From: Himantopus leucocephalus
Lineage: Eukaryota; Chordata; Aves; Charadriiformes; Recurvirostridae
Assembly (NCBI GenBank): GCA_003993805.1
Contig: RSEF01000021.1
Coordinates: forward strand, 858,835-922,834
DNA length: 64,000 nucleotides
Direction: 5' to 3'
The notes beneath the pieces are model-generated. The model worked only from the letters and a program-made list of their open reading frames with translations, ran no database searches and was not told where the DNA came from. Positions 23,801 through 35,744 of this stretch are shown here, in pieces. The translations under genes and the position numbers were made by a program. Numbering within the stretch: position 1 is the first letter of the stretch; each line of letters begins with the position of its first letter.

Positions 23801-26800
23801 ACTTACCACTAAACTGCTAGCACCATAAATTCATGGATCACTTTCACAAAAATTCTGGGTTCTACCACTGCTGCCTCCTGAACCTTGCATAACCCAGAGA
23901 GTATGCATGATGCCCATTGGAGAAGGGGAATAGTCCAACAGGAGCAAATCCTCTTTCAAGCCCCATCTAGCTTATTCGTGCTTTCACAAGTTGGATAACA
24001 GGTTTCTATTTCGTCACTTTGATTTCTACCATGTCACTAAAAGTTTACAGAGCGCCTCAGTGTTTCTCCCTCTGTCCCATTTGTGTAATACCCAACAGAC
24101 AAATTATTGAAACTCTGTCAGCACACTGCGGGATGGGGGGGGGCGGGGGCAGGGATGGACACCAAACTGTGTAATTTAAAAGCTATACTAACATGGAGTT
24201 ATATTTTATAATAAGAGCTAGTAAATAAATGTATTGGACAAATGCCATGTCAAACCAAATGCATATATCCTTTGTAACAAACATACACTGTAGCATAAAG
24301 GAACCAGGACTGACCATCAGGAATTTACAATAATACATTTTACAGGGACATTTTAATTAGTCCGAAGGGACCTATTCTGAAACTAAGCAGATAAATTAAT
24401 CAATAATTAGCAAAAGTACTGCAAAATGATTTATCCATTCCAAGACTAAGTGCTGCTGTTTGGAATGTTTAGCCATGTTCCCCACATATAAGCAAGCATA
24501 TGGCTCCTATCTCACAGGCAATACTCAAGTTAGTCTTCACTGCAGAACAGGTACAAAAGTGTCCTTACTATAAACTCTCACGTTAGACATGATCCATAAA
24601 ACTACATAGCTACTTATTGCTGGATATCCACTACTAAATGGGATTTGTGGTTTTAACCTTTCATCATAACATAGATTAAATCTGCACCTTTGTAGCAGTA
24701 AGAGCACATAATCCTAACAAGAGACTATTTATCCTACACAAAAATAATTAAATGTTTGATTACTGATTTTCTGAGCAACAAATTCTGATTTTCTGGTCAG
24801 GGACACTATTTCTTATACGTATTTTTAAAAGTTAATGCTAATTAACACACACAGTATATCCAGTAAGAATGCTGGTGCTCAAATGCTGGGGCAATAATGA
24901 GAAGGTATCTGCTGACTACGGTGCAGCACTCCTGAGGACATTTGTGTCACTTAATATGGAAATAACATGGGTATTTTATATATCCCAAAATTTTGCATTC
25001 AGGATGCAGAATATGACTGAAAGGGTATTATTTGGAGCCATTGGGATCACTGTGAATTAATGCCATTCTAGTTGACAGGACTGGATGTGACTCTGAGACA
25101 CGCTCTCGTTACCTCTGCGTTTGTGTGTATTTGCAAACTGAGCTCTGGAAGCACATTCACTGCAAGGCATTTCTCATGCGCATAGTTTGCTGCAGAGAAG
25201 CATCTACTAGGACTGGCTATTAAGACTGGGCATCTCTCCTGACCACCTAAATTTTCCTCTGCTGATGCTGCACTTGTGTCAGTTTGATTTTGTGAACTGA
25301 CTTCTACCTGGCCTGCCCTCACAGTAAAAGGATGCTCTTTTGACCAATAAGGAAATATCAAATACATACCGTGCAGTTTGTTACACTGCCATTTTAGTAG
25401 AAAACTAAAGTAAACTTTAGCAGTAAACTAGAGTTTACTGACCTATCAAAGAAAGCAGCTTTGTGAGCGGCAGAAGTAGTGGAACACAGGTTTAAAAGGA
25501 TTTTGGGGCTCCTGCCCAATTTACAGTTCTCCACTATCCTCAACTCATGCCAATAAAATTGTCTTCTGCTTCCTGTCACAACAGACTCCTGCGAAATAAC
25601 ACACCGGCTGCCACACTTGCTCAGAGAAACCAACTGACAAAAAGTGTGGAGAGACAAACTTGACAAGGTTAGAGCATTCTTGCACAACAGCTCCCTATTT
25701 TCTAAAATGTGTATGAAAATAATTATATCAAAGACTACCTTTCTTCTCAATTTGCTAGAAATTGTCATAGATGGGACTGTACTCATCCTCACCAAATGCT
25801 CAAACGCATATCTAAAAAGCAATTTTGAGAAACAAGAAACATGAAGTTCTGACAATCAAAAGCTCTTGCTTTGTCCTTAACCCTATTTCCCAAGTAATGT
25901 TCATAATACAGAAATTAAACAGAAATAAGTATTACACCTTAATTGCTAATATTTCAATTAATTTGAAGGCAAATATTAGGACATATAAAGATATTAAATA
26001 GGTGGTCTGAGAACTCAAGAGTTTTTTATTCAAAGGAATACTATTTATTGAGGGAAAAAAAAGAAATTTACCTCACACAACCTGAGTTCTCATTCCTATT
26101 AAAAAAAATCTTCTCCCTGTTATCAAGAGAAAACGGAAACTAACGTCCCCTCTTTCCACCCTTGGTACCCTATCATTTCATTTCATTAAAACTCAGGTAG
26201 CATTGACATCTCTGGACACCTTTTGGATGGTAAAAGACTAAGATAAAAGCCCACTCCCAACGACTCAATGTTTCCCTTAAAGCCTGAGTTAGTTACAGAT
26301 CTGGCAGTCTGTGTCTCATTTTTAAGTCTTTTTACAGCCTGTATGACAGATACCACCCATCCAAAGCCTATATGCCTGCAGCTGCAAACTTCCATGACGG
26401 TAAAGCCATCGGAAGAAGTAACAGCACAGTACTCTTGTCCATAAGGCATATTTTATGCTTGCATAAAACCTCCTGTAGCATGTTTAAATTGCTGTTCTTT
26501 TTTAGAACTGCAGGAGACGGAACAAGGAAATGGCTTTGTTGACACTTCCACAAAAAGCAAAGTAGAGATCCTTGGGGCAGTGCAGAGCGTCTGTTTCTGG
26601 TGAGAAGCAGGGTACACACACAGATGACTGAATTGCTGAAGACTGGGGAAAAGGCAGGAGTAAAAATAAATGTTAAATTTCACAGGCTGAAAAATGTCTG
26701 GGCTTGTACATACCTTCCTTCCTCTCCAGGAGAGGAGGTGCCAGAGGGGACAGTCCCTGTCCTTCATCCTCCCCTCCTGTCCACAGATCTGCCACCCAAA

Positions 26801-28347
26801 CCCCCTTCCCCTGTCCCAACACCCACCCCTTCCCTCCAGCAGCTCTCTACTTCTGCCAGGTTCTCGTGCAGCACAAGATCTTTGTCCATCTTTTGTTTTG
26901 CCTTAATGTTTTTAGATTCCAAAAGGTTTCTCCAACTTCACTTTAAAAGCAACACATGCTTCAAGCTTCTACAGAGCTAACTCTTGTAACAAAACTTGTC
27001 TGACAGGTGGATCTTGAAAAAGAAAATTATTAGAATTTAAATCTGGAGAAGACCAATGTGATACTCTGCTGTGATCTGACACTGCAGAGACCTAAAGTTT
27101 TACACAGTCATTTCTGAAGGCAAAGAGTGAGTGTGAGCAGGATAAAATCCTCAGGAAGAAGTCCAGACAGTGTTTACAAATTTCAAATGACAGAATAATC
27201 ACGTCACAATAAGAAGTGCTAGTGACAAATCAGCTACATTTTTCAAATACTGCGCCTTTAATAATTTTTTTTAATTTTTTTTCTTAAGTAGCAAATGAAA
27301 TACTTTTCTTCAAGGAAAGGCCTATGGGATTTTTTGGTTGGCTGGGTTTTGTTTTTATGTACACTTTTTTTCAGTCTTTGATCCTGACAATTTACACACA
27401 GTTTTCCTGGAAAAGTTGGAGACAATCCAAGAGTTCAGCAGTAATGCTATGTTGTATCAAAAAAAATACCTGGAGTCAGTCCTACAAAGCTCTTTATTTA
27501 AAGAAGCAGAAAAGTATTTAAGAAATACCAGCTTTAAAACTCTGCTACTTAAGATAGGTCTAAACGAACCAATGCCAGTGTTTTGTTTCAAGTCTGAAAA
27601 CTTAGGGTTGGATGAACTCCAGAAGGACTGAGTGAATTTAAACAGGCAGGAAAAATCATAAATTTTGCTTCTGGAAAAAAGAGCTGTCTTTTGCTTGCCA
27701 ACAGGACACCAATAAACCTTCCCAAGAGGGAAGGAGCTGAACAATAGTTTTTAAGCCATCGATCTGCACAGTCTTCCATTAAATTTTGAGAAGCTTAAAT
27801 AATCTTTTGGAGATTAAAGCAGAGACAGCACATCTCTGGAACAAGCAGGGAAAGAATGTGTGAGCAAAAACACTGAAAGTGACTTGCAGTGCTGCACACA
27901 CACAGAAGGGCCACACGCAGATGGACAATCCCACACAACCTTTAGGTAAGACCTAGTATGAGCAGCAAAGAGCCTGTCTCCCCAAAGGCACAAAAGGACA
28001 AAACTTTTTCAATATCTCCATGTGAGATGACTCCTCTCTTACACTCTAGTCCCTGAAGTCAATTCACTCTTTTTTTTTTCCCCCCTGACTTTGGAAAACG
28101 TTTTCTGTTTAGAGATAGTTACCCAAATATACAGCAATACAGGCAGGGAACAAGCCTTGGAAAGCTCTGGGAAAAAAATCAGTGCAACTACAGTGACAAA
28201 ATAAAACAGAAAGTGAGGCAAATATGCACGGTTAAGTTTGTTGCATGACAATACAGAAAAGAGCAAAATATTGTTCTGTCTGGTTTCATTACCTCTGCTA
28301 GACAGCTTCTCCATTATTTCAAGTGTGGTAAAAACAAGAGGGCACAT
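17859..28347 (-). CDS. Hypothetical nine-exon gene, 344-residue product
   Basis: Nine minus-strand segments with GT donors and AG acceptors join in one frame: 28,314-28,293 (ATG at 28,314; an in-frame ATG also at 28,347), 26,507-26,470, 25,633-25,443, 25,317-25,113, 22,490-22,403, 22,145-22,121, 20,262-20,054, 19,188-19,127 and 18,053-17,859 (TAG). All eight junctions agree in phase (1,0,2,0,1,2,1,0) and the lengths total 1,035 bases. The best sites are acceptor CACTTTTTGTCAG before 25,633, donor ATAG/GTCAGT after 25,443, acceptor CTTGTTTTTCAG before 19,188 and donor ACG/GTGAGT after 19,127. Segments read, for example, SRRQFYWHELRIVENCKLGR (exon 3), MGALTSQWLWSIFDQMQNPE (exon 7) and KYRWERDRKGTKLDPGNTQI (last exon). 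No signal peptide or domain was recognised; a hydrophobic patch lies near the C-terminus. Exon 6 works only with the second acceptor of a CAG-AAG tandem, since the first creates TAA. No CpG promoter or nearby poly(A) signal was found. This is an in-silico chain, not a proven gene. Confidence 0.3.
18465..18600 (+). mobile_element. Diverged CR1 3' region, sense
   Basis: AATGGAGACTTTTAAGATCA corresponds to the CR1 block ATGGAGGTTTTCAAGACC. The later CTTGAGCCAAGGAGATGAAA and GACCTTGCAGGGTCCTTTCT correspond to the blocks around GGTTGGACTAGATGACC and GGTCCCTTCCA. Divergence is high, so this is an old copy. It accounts for the minus-strand open frame at 18,445-18,705. Confidence 0.65.
18681..18774 (+). 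CDS. Weak plus-strand exon candidate, Lys/Ser-rich
   Basis: A good acceptor (CTGGTCTATGTTCAG) at 18,680 and a strong donor (ACA/GTGAGT) at 18,774 bound 94 bases. The only open frame starts after one base and ends at a codon boundary. It reads CGSKKKSQRRLEKSTSSK and then VTKEKSLQFKSKT, a basic low-complexity peptide typical of disordered nuclear proteins but also of A-rich DNA translated by chance. No plus-strand partner exon could be tied to it. It lies antisense to the last intron of the minus-strand model at 17,859-28,347. Confidence 0.2.
21425..21660. promoter_or_regulatory. Small CpG island-like patch
   Basis: Roughly twenty CpG dinucleotides occur in about 220 bases inside otherwise AT-rich DNA. 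The patch holds two TGACTCA motifs (21,514-21,520 and 21,566-21,572), each followed by GGCC. It lies in the intron between exons 6 and 7 of the minus-strand model, so it could be an internal promoter or enhancer. Open frames crossing it on both strands (21,333-21,536 and 21,385-21,750) are compositional artefacts. Confidence 0.5.
23360..24868. other. AT-rich stretch, no gene seen
   Basis: Contains no supported exon or recognised repeat. A G-rich run (G9 then CG5) lies near 24,135-24,149. Around 23,365-23,412 the text TGTATTTCCTCGAAGAATAC followed by TTATAAGACATAG resembles the end of an old DNA-transposon-like repeat, but I could not confirm a family. Confidence 0.5.
25421..25440. repeat. Inverted repeat, 9-bp arms, next to a splice donor
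   Basis: CAGTAAACT and AGTTTACTG are exact reverse complements separated by two bases. In the minus-strand model the hairpin begins at intron position +3, immediately after the donor at 25,442/25,441. Whether it affects splicing is unknown. Confidence 0.8.
26704..27323. other. Intronic-looking stretch with a C-rich segment
   Basis: A pyrimidine- and C-rich segment at about 26,720-26,850 makes several proline-rich chance frames on the plus strand (26,600-26,980). No splice structure supports them. T-runs occur near 27,266-27,285. Confidence 0.45.
27375..27631 (+). CDS. Probable terminal coding exon of a plus-strand gene
   Basis: A pyrimidine-rich acceptor (TACACTTTTTTTCAG) ends at 27,374. 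After two bases completing a codon, the frame runs FDPDNLHTVFLEKLETIQEF, SSNAMLYQKKYLESVLQSSL, FKEAEKYLRNTSFKTLLLKI and on to LDELQKD and TGA at 27,629-27,631, about 85 residues. The first sixty are strongly helical and amphipathic with balanced charge, unlike most chance frames here. AATAAA at 27,711 lies 80 bases after the stop, as expected of a short 3' UTR. An alternative donor at AAGATAG/GTCTAA (27,543) would make it an internal exon. Upstream exons were not identified, and the family is unrecognised. It lies antisense within the first intron of the minus-strand model; possibly only one of the two is real. Confidence 0.4.
27711..27716 (+). terminator. Poly(A) signal AATAAA
   Basis: A canonical hexamer 80 bases downstream of the TGA at 27,629-27,631. 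Its spacing supports a transcript end near 27,730-27,745. A lone AATAAA is common in AT-rich DNA, so its weight depends on the exon call. Confidence 0.4.
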
Positions 28348-28524
28348 TAGCTCCTTCGCATAAACTGAAAACTTAGAAAATGTTTTAAGTGACTAGAATG
28401 GAAGCAGCATCAATCAGCACCTGGCATTCATTGGCAATACCAACTGCCCCCACAAACCTTCATCCACACAAGCAAAGGCAAGATAGGATTTCCATGCCCA
28501 GCCCTGATTGAAATGCTACTTCAG

Positions 28525-28919
28525 GAATTTATCTGCTTGCTACAAAGAAGAAAAACACCCAGGAGTGGCTTCGTCCTGTCTGTGCTTCCAGCAAAGCCAG
28601 CCTCGGGCTGTAACATTCACTGCTGGGAGTAGGACAGCTCAAACAAAAAGGTTTGGACACCTTTTCTCTTTAAACAACATAGTGGTCCATTTTAAGCCAC
28701 AGAGCAGAAGTAATAGGTATTATGATTTGTATACAGTATAATATTTTTGCACGGTACACTTTTAGTATACCTATCAAAAAAAACATCAAGTTACAAGAGC
28801 TAAAAGATTCACTAGCAGGCAGTAACAAAAAATTAGAAGACCTCAGCGTAGCAGTTATCACGGTGGCAAGCGCGAGAAAGCAACAAACCTTGAAGAAAAT
28901 GAATTTCAATGAGACCTGA
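28525..28919 (+). CDS. Possible two-exon 3' end of a plus-strand gene
   Basis: Two segments join in phase: 28,525-28,650 (acceptor GCTACTTCAG, donor AAAAAG/GTTTGG) and 28,766-28,919 (acceptor TACACTTTTAG, stop TGA at 28,917). The 115-base gap would be a short intron. The second segment reads KLQELKDSLAGSNKKLEDLS and VAVITVASARKQQTLKKMNF, a helical, possibly coiled-coil tail, with several CpGs kept in codons (AGC GTA, ATC ACG, AGC GCG AGA). AATAAA at 29,216-29,221 could end the transcript. The first segment is less convincing. It does not join in phase to the 27,375 exon through that exon's best donor. Confidence 0.22.
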
Positions 28920-29215
28920 GTAATTTCAGACTGCTGTCTGAACTACAGCTCTTGAAGTTCATCCTCATTCAAATGGAGCCTCACAAAACAGAAGACATAA
29001 GAACTTCGGCAGGTCTAAGTCATGAGAATTTGAAGAGATCTCCTAGGCAGCTTATAGGTGCCCATCTGACAAAGAACTGATGTACAATGATGTAATGAAC
29101 ACGAAGGTACAACAATTTAATGAACACTGGACTGAGAATACATCCTTGCATAGTGGCTCATAAAAAATTCATGTGTGACTAACGGGACCTCATTTACATT
29201 GGGTGGTGCTGGAAG

Positions 29216-29221
29216 AATAAA
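29216..29221 (+). terminator. Poly(A) signal AATAAA (possible)
   Basis: A canonical hexamer about 300 bases after the stop of the 28,766-28,919 candidate exon. Supporting only if that exon is real. Confidence 0.2.
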
Positions 29222-29229
29222 CAGAGCAG

Positions 29230-32200
29230 CAATATGTTTGAAAACCTGGAGAAGCGTCAGTTCTAAAGCCCTTAATTTTTCTCACAGAGAAGTGGCAAGC
29301 TTGCCTTGCCAGGCTAGGGACTTGGCAGATCAAAGTACATGACATTTAAAAGTCTCCCTTGGGAAACACATGCTTGTGAAAGCCATCTAGGGCACAGTCT
29401 CAGAGAAAAAGAAAGTGGATCCAGGAAGGAAGTCCAAAACAGTTAACTAAGAATTTCCCATTCATGAAATGGCAGGGCTCAGTGGTCATCTGTGTATATG
29501 CCACCTATTTTGTTGATTTTTTGACATTTTCCCTGAAATAGTCTAATTCTGCATACACGACAGAAGCAATGAATTTCAAGGATCACCCAAAGCAAGAGCT
29601 CAATGGGAGAGATGGCACAATATGCAGACATCATTGGTCCCTAACTCCCTTAACTTTCTAAGATAAAGATTGTCTGTACAGATCTGTTTCACTAAGAAAC
29701 ATCATTGCAAAGATATGTTAGCAGAAACATCTGCAGAGAGACTACCAGTATACTAATTAGATATGTGCACAAAATTAATCAAGAACTAAAGCAAGCAGAA
29801 AACCTGCAGATAATACTAAAGTACCCCTCACCTATATGAACACCACTTCAAATCTCTTTTTTTCCACTTGATATGAAAACAATAATAAAAGCAAACTAAA
29901 ATACTCCACAAGACAACTCTCTGACTGAATAGACTGAGAATATACAGGTGCTATAGAGAGGAAAAGGCTCTCTGGGGATGAAGGGATGCATACAAGGCAG
30001 ATCTTCATGCAGCTGATACACTCCCTTTTTTGCACAAGACCAATATTCTTTGAAAGCAACAGTATTTCCAAATGTAGATTCCATTTAATCTGACTATCAA
30101 ATTAATTACAGGAAGTCAGAAGAGACTGGCATCTGCATTCTAGCATAGTCAAGAGAAGAAAGTAAAGCTCCTTATAAATTTAAGTGTTAAATGTCCATTA
30201 AACATGTACCACCCTTACTGACGTATAATCTATTTAGAAGCCATTTACTTATCAATCTGCTCTAAAATAAAAAAGCCCACAATAAATAAAGTAGGGCAGC
30301 AGATTTATGAGATGGCCAGAACTACCATTAAAATTAATGTATTTCCAGACTGTCTCTTTCTACTTGTGACATTTACTTACATGTACAGTAGAGAGTATTT
30401 TAAAGGCAGGACAAAATTTTCTCATGGACTATAGCTGGAAACACACACGGTTAGCGGTAGTGGATCAGTATTAGCCAGGTCTCCTTCAGGAGGAGGTTAT
30501 GCAGGCTCCAACATTATGACAGATCATCACTAAGCACAGTTGAAGGCTGGTATGAACTGGTGAGCCTGGAACAAGGGAACAGACTACTTACATCCGAGTT
30601 GGATGAACAATAAGTTCAGGTAAATTTACAGTATTTTAGAACTCGCAGTTTTATTCACGCTGAGAAGCCTACCTCAGCTGGAAATGCAGAGTCATGGCAG
30701 TGCTATGAGATCAAGGAAATGTGTTTGAAGAATGACTCCTCTTTGTACAAGGAACACATCTCAGCAATTCCACTCTGCAATGGTGATATCAGTAAAAAAA
30801 AAAATGATGCCATATCCAACCACTCCCACCAACCCCCACGGCAGAGCTTTGAAGACTTCTGTATTGCAAATTGATTTCCTATGCTACAAACAAAATACTT
30901 TTGAAAGGGCTCTGACCATGGGCAATCCTCATCAGCTCTGCTGCATCCAGGACACGTCCAGGGACCAAGCTACACACTACTTGTATTTCTGCTTAAACTT
31001 GGGTCTTGCCCAATGAAAGGCCTGGCTTTCTTCCACTGCAGCTCTATTAGCATTGCTGGCGAAGAGAATTTATGCAGAGAGAGAAGGGACTGGTGTTCCT
31101 TCTACAATAGGGCCAATTGTCTCAGGCTGCCACATTCAGTTAAATGTTTACTTTGTTGTTTCACAACTCAACCGGAAGTGAAGGTCAGAGAGGCCCCACT
31201 GCAGAACAGAGATGTTGTCATTCATCTATTCACCTCAAGCCAAGATTTCAGTGGCACACTACAGCTTTCCAGTTTTTTTTCCTCTTCCTCCAGGAGACAG
31301 ACACCAGGTAGTAAATTAACACTTCAGCAATTCTTCCAATCTGGTTTCATATCCTAGAAGAAATGTTAGAAGTCAGAGTATTCTATCAAGATCCTGAAAG
31401 GGGAACATTGCCAGGATTTGTTCACCAAGACTGGTTAATGGAGAAAGATTAATCTCTCAGACTACCCTTGAAGACCCTTTTTGGCACACTTGAAAATGAG
31501 AGCTATAGTAAAGACAGAGCCATAAGCGTACAGAGCTTCCTGTGACACCAAACTTGTTTGAAATGCTGAAGTGTCTACACAAATTCAGAGTCCTTCAGAA
31601 GCTGCATTTGCCAACACTAAGGCAAAATAAGAACAACCGTTTAATAAGAATAGGACTGTGTGTTATTCTTGGCTTGTCATGAATGGACAACCTGCAGTTT
31701 TGCTCTCAGTCAATGAAATCTGAATTCACTTGGAGAGCCACTTGGCCATATAATCCATTAAAAATAGCCAAAAACTTTCTTAACCTGTACCTATTTTCTT
31801 CCTCTGTTCAATTAACACAAGGAAAAAAAACACCAAGTTCAGCCAATTAAAACCTATCACAATAGTAATCAAGCTATTATTTTCAAGAGGAATACGCATG
31901 GGTCAAATAAACATAATGTAATTCTCAGCTAATTGCAAGCACGCTCTGAGCTCCTGAAGAAAACGTGGAATGTTTAGTCCTGGCATGAATGAGTCCTGCT
32001 CTGATGAAACTTTGACTGCGTTGTTTCTGAGGTCTGAGTGGCCAGACAGTTATGGGGACACAGCCTTGGATGGGATGAGTCATACCCCAGCAACACCTGT
32101 TTCTCTCCACTGACTACCCAGGGAACCAAGACAACCAGCTCCAAAGCAGAAGTCTATATTTGGACAGGCAAATCCCTCCAGCTCTGTCTCTTCCTAAGCG

Positions 32201-35200
32201 CACGCAGTTCACAGATTAATCAACAACTATAGGACCTGAAGAGACTGGTGTGCCTGCAGAGTCTGGGAAATTTCATCTTCCCCAAAGACCTGAGACTTTT
32301 TGCAGCATACACAGGGGAATCCCCAGATCTGGAAGGGGGGGCGGAGGAACCCAAAAAAACCCCACCACAGCTGACTGAGCACACGTGTATTAATGAAACC
32401 TTCCACCTTCTGAGTTGCTTACACATAAAGTAAGCAGTACTTATTCTGTAGCCAGTTAAAAGCATGGGAGCTCCATTCAAACTGGACTCTTCTGAGACAG
32501 CGAGCGTGTATCCAACTGCCAGTCTCATTAAAGAGGCTGAAAAAAATCTAGCCTTGACCTAAGGCGGCAGCAGGATTACGCATCTGACTGGAAAAGCACA
32601 GATTTCTTGAGGACTGTCCAGTCTATAAACAGCCAGCCACATAACTGTGACGCACTGAAAATCCCTGGACATGACTCAAAAATATTCCTCACAGAGCTGA
32701 CGGGAACATTCCTGGGCCAGCTATTCTGGCCACAAGTACTCTCCTCATCACTGGGTATGAGCTTTGTCACTCACAGCAACCTATGCCAGTAGACTCCCCC
32801 AGGTTACGAGGCAAAGCTCAGGTTTTTTTACAGATCAGACCTGATCAGCCAGACCAGGCTGTTCACTTCAAAATGGTCAAAAGTCTTCAAATAATCTTCA
32901 AGTTCCCGTATGACCGTGGGTACATTTTGACAAGTCAGCAGGATTTTCATCCCCAAGTCAATACTATTATGTGAGCAAAGAAAACATTTTCCTATACAAA
33001 CTATCTTGCATCCCATACTATCCTATTCCAACTGCATTTTAAGCTATATATGGAGACTGAAACACCACCACTGATAACTCGCAAATGGGTAATATGACAG
33101 AGTGCTTTAACATTATTACTGTATTCCATTCTAATTCCACCGAATCACTCCATTTTGCAAAATGGGAAACTGAGATGCATTGGTAATTTCATATTATGCA
33201 AAAAAGTACTGACCTCCTGTTGCAGAAATAATGCAAGAGGATTTAGAATTGACATTTTGCTCATAGTGTCACCTAAAATCACGTACAACATGAAAGATAT
33301 TTCATTTTTCTTCAAAATTACTCAGAAGAGACCATGACACTAAAAAAGTTGTCAGCAAGATTTCTTGGAAGATTGGACATCTGCCATGTTACTCAAGAAT
33401 TACATATAGCTCAGTCTCTCGGCTAACACAGGATTTAAATAGGAACACCCACCATGGTTTTTAGAACACACCACCATATTTTATTCTAAAAAACAGGAGG
33501 ACAAGCCCTCTGCTTTAGATACTTATGTGTATTTGTGTGTTTCATTTGGCTGACTGTAAATACACCTTTTCAGAGCTGAATCATTACAGCTTGATGCCAC
33601 CAAGTAAACGGTAATGACTTGTGCTCTCATGGAAAAAAGTGGGCAAAAGCGAGCAAGAAGAGCCTCAGTGACAGGAACGAGCTGTGCTCCATTAGGACAC
33701 TGCCCCTCATCTTTTGAACCTTCTCAGAAGGGAAATTGAGCGCATGCAGCAGCAGAACAAAACAAACATCAAATATATCTTGTGAAGAGCCTGAAGAAAC
33801 CCCAACTCAGTAGAGCACATACCTCATGCTTACGTCACAGCACAGACCACATTAAAATCAAGAGTGTAGTGGGGACACTTCTAGCCCTCTGTAACACTCA
33901 GCGTAGCATTTCAGGCTGAGATCCAAAGCCTAATTTAATGCAACGTAGGTGTGTAACCTTGGCTGTGTTGTGCTGAGAAGACTGCTGTTAAGGTATGAGA
34001 AAGTATACAAGCTTAAAGCTATGCAAGATAAGGAAAAGTAAAATTGTGGACAGAAGTGTAATCATCACGACATGAATAACAGGCCAATGATTCAAGGAAA
34101 GAAATACTGATGTGAAAAGGTAACACAAAGCCAAAAAATTCTAACAAGAAAAAGAAAGCAAAGAAATTCCATCTTTTGTGCCACTTCGACTCTCTATGGG
34201 GTTCCAGTGCTCCTGCAGATGTTCATGCACATGTTCTTCTCCCTTGATTACGATTCACTAATATCCTATCACAGTCGGAGAAGAGTGTTGGCATGAAAAC
34301 GAGTGCCACACATCCTCCTTTACAGCCCTCCAGATGATTCATAACCAATTATTTAAAAGTCATAAAATTGTTCCTCTATGAGGGTAAGTAAAAGAACTAG
34401 GAAGTTACTCATATTCCAGACCATCTATGCGGACCTTACAGTCTTTCGGCAGGATTCCTACAAGACCAAAACTATTTCTAAGACTGATTGTTTTGTGACA
34501 CAAGCTCTGTTGTCAGCTGATTAAAGAGACACTGTAAGAAGGTGAGAGGTGACGCTCAGGGTACTGAGGACACACACACAGTTTCACTGGCCATATTTAC
34601 TTTTACACATACATTATGAACACATTTCAAACAGCCTATTACCATGCAATTGAATGCAAATAACAGTTTGCTGATGTTATGACAGTAAATAAACCCCCCA
34701 CACTCTTATGTCTATAAGTATAAACACTCAAAATTATTGATTACAAAGATTATCTACCATTTGCTAACACCTAGGAATAAATCTCGCAAAATATTTTTAA
34801 AACACTACCTATTATTTGCAAAGGTCTTCCAGGCACCTTACAAACTTGGGGTTTGTTTGCTGTGTTTCTTTTTCCCCTCAGGAACTTAGCTGAGTACTAA
34901 TAAAGGCATATCAGTGTTAAACTGCTTTCTGGATGCTAAGTACTGCAATAGATTGAACATCGTCCAAACAGTATATAATTCATAGACATATGCTACAGTC
35001 ATTTTCTGCAATGCACGCTCTAAGCAAGCTAAAACTTCATCTTTCCTAGAGCTTTATTCCTGCTCAGTCTTAATGCCTGTTCTTTATACCAACTGGTTCA
35101 TGACAGTATGTAGGTGGAATCTGGAAACAAAAGGCGGTTCCTCAGTCATGGCTATGCCGTGCGCCGAGAATTTGTTTCATTATTCATGCATTCCCAGAAG

Positions 35201-35600
35201 AGGCCAGATGGACACGGGTACGACTATAAAACAGACTCTCTAGGAGTTTTCGTATGGGGATTATTTCTTTATCCACCTGTCAGAAACCGTCAAGGAGCCA
35301 TTGGCCCCTATTATGATGAAATCAAACTACTCATGAATGAATTTTTAAGACTGTAAAAAACTGAACCATAGAGGAAGAATGTGGTGCTCCAAATTCTGAT
35401 GTGTGTGGGATCTAGGTTTATACTGCAACACTAATACACACATATCACGCTTCTACTGACCTTTAGTAACCACAGCCTGATGGCAGTGAACTGTGATGCT
35501 CTTGATAAAACCCTGGTGTTTAACAGCGTGAGTTAGCCAGGTCTGGTTACAGTTTTTGGCATGAATTGCCAGAGAATGCCTGTTTTAAAAAGTAGCTGCT
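29230..35600. other. AT-rich stretch without secure genes
   Basis: Nothing recognisable. The best exon-like piece is minus 32,329-32,237, with acceptor CCCCCCCTTCCAG, a frame containing KKSQVFGEDEISQTLQAHQS and a weak donor CAG/GTCCTA. Plus 35,114-35,356 is an open frame without splice support. Most of this stretch is probably intron or intergenic DNA. Confidence 0.45.
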
Positions 35601-35744
35601 ACAATTACAGCTATATATAAGAGATTAGCAATGTCTTTGAAATGTAACTGCATATCCTCATAGGCATGTTTGCAGCTGAAGGCAAGCTGAACTAAAAACA
35701 AGCAATATGAGCTGAGTACAAATTGTGACATAGAAAGTACCAAC

